From VFMC01 sp050248155 (lineage in GTDB: Bacteria > Actinomycetota > Acidimicrobiia > Acidimicrobiales > Ilumatobacteraceae), in assembly GCA_050248155.1 (NCBI GenBank), contig JBFWSW010000008.1:42258-106257 (forward strand): a DNA stretch of 64,000 nt, given 5' to 3'. Shown piece by piece: positions 61,742 through 64,000 of this stretch. The position numbers and the translations under genes are program-made. How positions within the stretch are numbered: the first letter of the stretch is position 1; every line of letters starts with the position of its first letter. The notes under the pieces were generated by a model. That model had not been told where the DNA came from and made no database searches. It saw only the letters and a list, made by a program, of their open reading frames with translations.

Positions 61742-62119
61742 ATGCCGTTCGGACAGCAATCAGGACCTCCGGCGTCGCCCAAGCAGATCTCGTACCTGAA
61801 GTCGCTGCTGCGCGCCGAGGGCTACGACGACTTCCGGTCCGCACGCCATCCGCTCGGATTGACGCAGCGGCAAGCGGGCGGCAAGTTCACGAGCCGCGAG
61901 GCGTCGCAGCTGATCGATCGTCTGACGGGCGCGGAGCCGGTCACATCACCCGAGCCGACCCCGTCCGAGCGGGACGCGGCGGCTGACCACGCCTCTGCGC
62001 TCGACCCGCTCGACGCGACTCGCCGCGATCTGCTGCGAGGCATGCCGGCCGAACTGCTGGCCGACGAGCTCGCGCGGCGGGGATGGACCACTGTGCCGCC
62101 GCCGGAGGGCGACCACTAG
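61742..62119 (+). CDS. Conserved actinobacterial protein of unknown function (125 aa)
   Basis: Starts M-P-F-G-Q-Q-S-G-P-P and has S-P-K-Q-I-S-Y-L-K-S-L-L near 13, then L-T-Q-R-Q-A-G-G-K-F-T-S-R-E-A (about 41-55), a helical unit seen in many actinobacterial proteins. The C-terminus has another helix pair. Soluble, no known function. It starts 67 bases from the divergent thrH. Confidence 0.82.
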   Translation: MPFGQQSGPPASPKQISYLKSLLRAEGYDDFRSARHPLGLTQRQAGGKFTSREASQLIDRLTGAEPVTSPEPTPSERDAAADHASALDPLDATRRDLLRGMPAELLADELARRGWTTVPPPEGDH

Positions 62120-62155
62120 AGTCCGGCGCGGCAGTGACGCATCGAGGGGGATTCC

Positions 62156-63772
62156 ATGCCGCGCAGCACCATGCAGGACGACTACCAGCTCACCATGGGG
62201 CCGCTCTTCGCCCATGGGCGGCGGGTGCACTCGCAGAGCAAGGTGATCACCTTCACCGGCGACGGGTACATCGAGTCGACGTTCGCGGAGGTGGCCGACC
62301 GTGCCGACCGACTGGCTGCGGCGCTCACCGCACTCGGCGTGGGACGCGGCGACCGCGTCGGCACGTTCCTGTGGAACAACCAGACACATCTCGAGGCCTA
62401 CCTCGCGATCCCCTGCATGGGTGCGGTGCTGCACACCCTGAACATCCGCCTGTTTCCCGAGCAACTCGCGTACGTCATCAACCACGCCGAGGACAAGGTC
62501 ATCATCGTCGACGCCTCGATCGCGCCGTTGCTCGCCCGGGTGCGCGGCGAGCTGACGACCGTCGAGCACATCATCGTCAAGGGGTCGGGCGACACGTCCG
62601 GGCTCGGCGAGGGCTTGCTCGACTACGACGCGTTGATCGACGAGGCTGAGCCGGGATTCCAGTACCCCGAGCTCTGCGAGAGCGACGGCATGGCGATGTG
62701 CTACACGAGCGGCACGACGGGAAACCCGAAGGGTGTGATGTACAGCCACCGCAGCACGTACATGCACTCGATGATGGTCACGTCGACGGCGAACATCGCG
62801 CTCGCCGAGACCGACCGCATGCTCGTCATCGTGCCGATGTTCCACGCCAACGCGTGGGGCACTCCGTACGCCGCGTGGATGATCGGCGCCGACCTCGTGT
62901 TCCCGCAGCAGCACCTGCAGGCAGGTCCGCTGGCACGCATCATCCACGACACACGGCCGACGTTGACGGGTGCCGTGCCGACCATCTTGAACGACCTCCT
63001 CAACAACGCGCCCGACACCGACATGTCGTCGCTCCGCTTGCTGATGTGCGGCGGCTCGGCGGTGCCACGCGGCCTCATCGAGGGGTATCGCAACACGTTC
63101 GGTGCGACGATCGTGCAGGGCTGGGGGATGACCGAGACCAGCCCCGTGTGCGCGCTCAGCCACCCGCCCAAGGACCTCGGCGACGACGATGAGATCACCT
63201 GGCGCACGCGCACCGGACGCTTCATCCCCGGTGTCGAGCTGCGCATCACCGACGACCTCGGCGAGGAGGTGCCGTGGGACGGCGAGTCGCTCGGTGAGAT
63301 CGAGGTGCGCGGCTCGTGGATCACCGGGTCGTACTACAACGTCGACGACCCCGAGAAGTTCCACGACGGTTGGCTGCGCACCGGGGACGTGGCCGCCGTG
63401 TACCCGAACGGCTACGTCATGATCAGCGACCGGGCGAAGGACGTCATCAAGTCCGGCGGCGAGTGGGTGTCGTCGGTCGATCTCGAGAACACGTTGATGG
63501 GGCACCCCGACGTGCTCGAAGCAGCGGTCATCGGGGTGCCCGATCCGCGGTGGGACGAGCGACCGCTGGCCTGCATCGTGCTGAAGCCGGGCGCGACGGT
63601 CACCGCCGACGAGTTGAAGACATGGCTCGCCGAGCGCACCGCCAAGTTCTGGTTGCCCGAGCGGTGGACGTTCATCACCGAGGTGCCGAAGACCAGCGTC
63701 GGCAAGTTCGAGAAGAAGGTCCTTCGCGCCCGCCACACCGCCGGCGAGCTGGACGTCACCACCATCGGCTGA
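62156..63772 (+). CDS. Acyl-CoA synthetase (AMP-dependent, long-chain type)
   Basis: A 538-residue ANL-family ligase. The AMP/phosphate loop Y-T-S-G-T-T-G-N-P-K-G (about 183-193), G-W-G-M-T-E-T-S-P near 323, T-G-D-V-A near 409 and the catalytic Lys region K-T-S-V-G-K-F near 515 are all visible. It would activate a medium or long-chain fatty acid, matching the acyl-CoA dehydrogenases elsewhere in the window. ATG 62156 with AGGGGG upstream. Confidence 0.93.
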   Translation: MPRSTMQDDYQLTMGPLFAHGRRVHSQSKVITFTGDGYIESTFAEVADRADRLAAALTALGVGRGDRVGTFLWNNQTHLEAYLAIPCMGAVLHTLNIRLFPEQLAYVINHAEDKVIIVDASIAPLLARVRGELTTVEHIIVKGSGDTSGLGEGLLDYDALIDEAEPGFQYPELCESDGMAMCYTSGTTGNPKGVMYSHRSTYMHSMMVTSTANIALAETDRMLVIVPMFHANAWGTPYAAWMIGADLVFPQQHLQAGPLARIIHDTRPTLTGAVPTILNDLLNNAPDTDMSSLRLLMCGGSAVPRGLIEGYRNTFGATIVQGWGMTETSPVCALSHPPKDLGDDDEITWRTRTGRFIPGVELRITDDLGEEVPWDGESLGEIEVRGSWITGSYYNVDDPEKFHDGWLRTGDVAAVYPNGYVMISDRAKDVIKSGGEWVSSVDLENTLMGHPDVLEAAVIGVPDPRWDERPLACIVLKPGATVTADELKTWLAERTAKFWLPERWTFITEVPKTSVGKFEKKVLRARHTAGELDVTTIG

Positions 63773-63814
63773 ACGGCGCGAAAGGATCCGCGCTCGCCGA
63801 GGCTCTTGTCGGTC

Positions 63815-64000
63815 GTGACGGTCCCACGCCCGACCCCGCTCGACGACATCGCCACCACCGAGCGGTGGTTGGTCGAGATCGAACGAACGGTGCGACGCGC
63901 GCTGGTGGCGCGCAACGGTCTGCACGCTGGCGGGGACGCGGCTGCCGAGGCGATGGCTTGGGCGTGGCAGCACCGTGAGCGTTTGGCATCGATCGACAAC
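63815..64000 (+). CDS. Sigma-70 (ECF-like) factor, N-terminal part
   Basis: The frame from GTG 63815 is open for 62 codons to the right edge. The segment A-A-A-E-A-M-A-W-A-W-Q-H-R-E-R-L near the end resembles the start of sigma-70 region 2 in actinobacterial ECF-type factors. Only this fragment is visible, so the class and any anti-sigma partner are unknown. Confidence 0.6.
   Translation, partial: MTVPRPTPLDDIATTERWLVEIERTVRRALVARNGLHAGGDAAAEAMAWAWQHRERLASIDN

Overview
The window is a high-GC actinobacterial chromosome segment. I place it in the class Acidimicrobiia (Ilumatobacter-like), inferred from very GC-rich codon use, many GTG starts and 1-4 base gene overlaps, the marker order ruc/fmdB-galU-moeA-glpR-like, and a secreted protein of the 'RILDTR' type common in that class. 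It reads as core chromosome. I saw no transposase, phage, plasmid or CRISPR signal. A run of 100 N (54769-54868) marks a scaffold gap of unknown true size.

Layout. 1-943: end of a minus-strand locus with a WXG100-like protein and a large truncated partner. 989-6638: a TPP-riboswitch-led thiamine operon (thiN-thiB-thiP-thiQ) followed closely by a Gfo/Idh oxidoreductase and a GNAT. 6659-14558: a DMT exporter, a CDF metal transporter, an SDR, an Nfu-type Fe-S protein, an HMG-CoA-synthase-like/OB-fold fusion next to a thiolase, a small hydrolase and a transsulfuration enzyme. 14664-22844: housekeeping metabolism, including dxs-hisN, a D-aminoacylase-type amidohydrolase and a ThDP enzyme. 22924-25652: the tldD-tldE protease pair. 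25670-28672: sugar reductase, PHP protein, uppP and a SAF-domain protein. 28776-36092: a Ruc/FmdB-family chaperone gene behind a CIRCE (HrcA) operator, then galU, alkD-like, moeA, moaA, moaC, a GlpR-like membrane protein and tRNA-Ala(CGC). 36164-44249: MATE pump, then an acyl-CoA catabolism block (two ACAD10/11-like dehydrogenases, two TetR regulators, an epoxide-hydrolase-like protein, DUF6285 and an APH-type kinase). 44262-52366: HrpA helicase, a secreted protein and a large signalling ATPase. 52395-57663: a general-stress island. 57731-64000: threonine dehydratase, fasciclin lipoprotein, serine hydrolase, ThrH, a small conserved protein, an acyl-CoA ligase and the start of a sigma-70-type gene.

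The most interesting parts are these. (1) The 52-58 kb stress island holds a sigma-B/F-type factor, an RsbW-like kinase, a second HATPase, two STAS antagonists, a LuxR-type regulator, CsbD, superoxide dismutase and small proteins. Seven sites there fit GTTT-N15/16-GGG(T/A)A or a near match, one of them driving an otherwise easily missed 41-residue proline-rich ORF. (2) A near-perfect CIRCE sits in front of a Ruc-family protein that has lost all its zinc-binding cysteines. (3) Many genes carry a TANNNT box ending 6-9 nt before the start codon, pointing to widespread leaderless transcription. (4) A pyridoxamine-oxidase-like gene appears shortened by two in-frame internal deletions.
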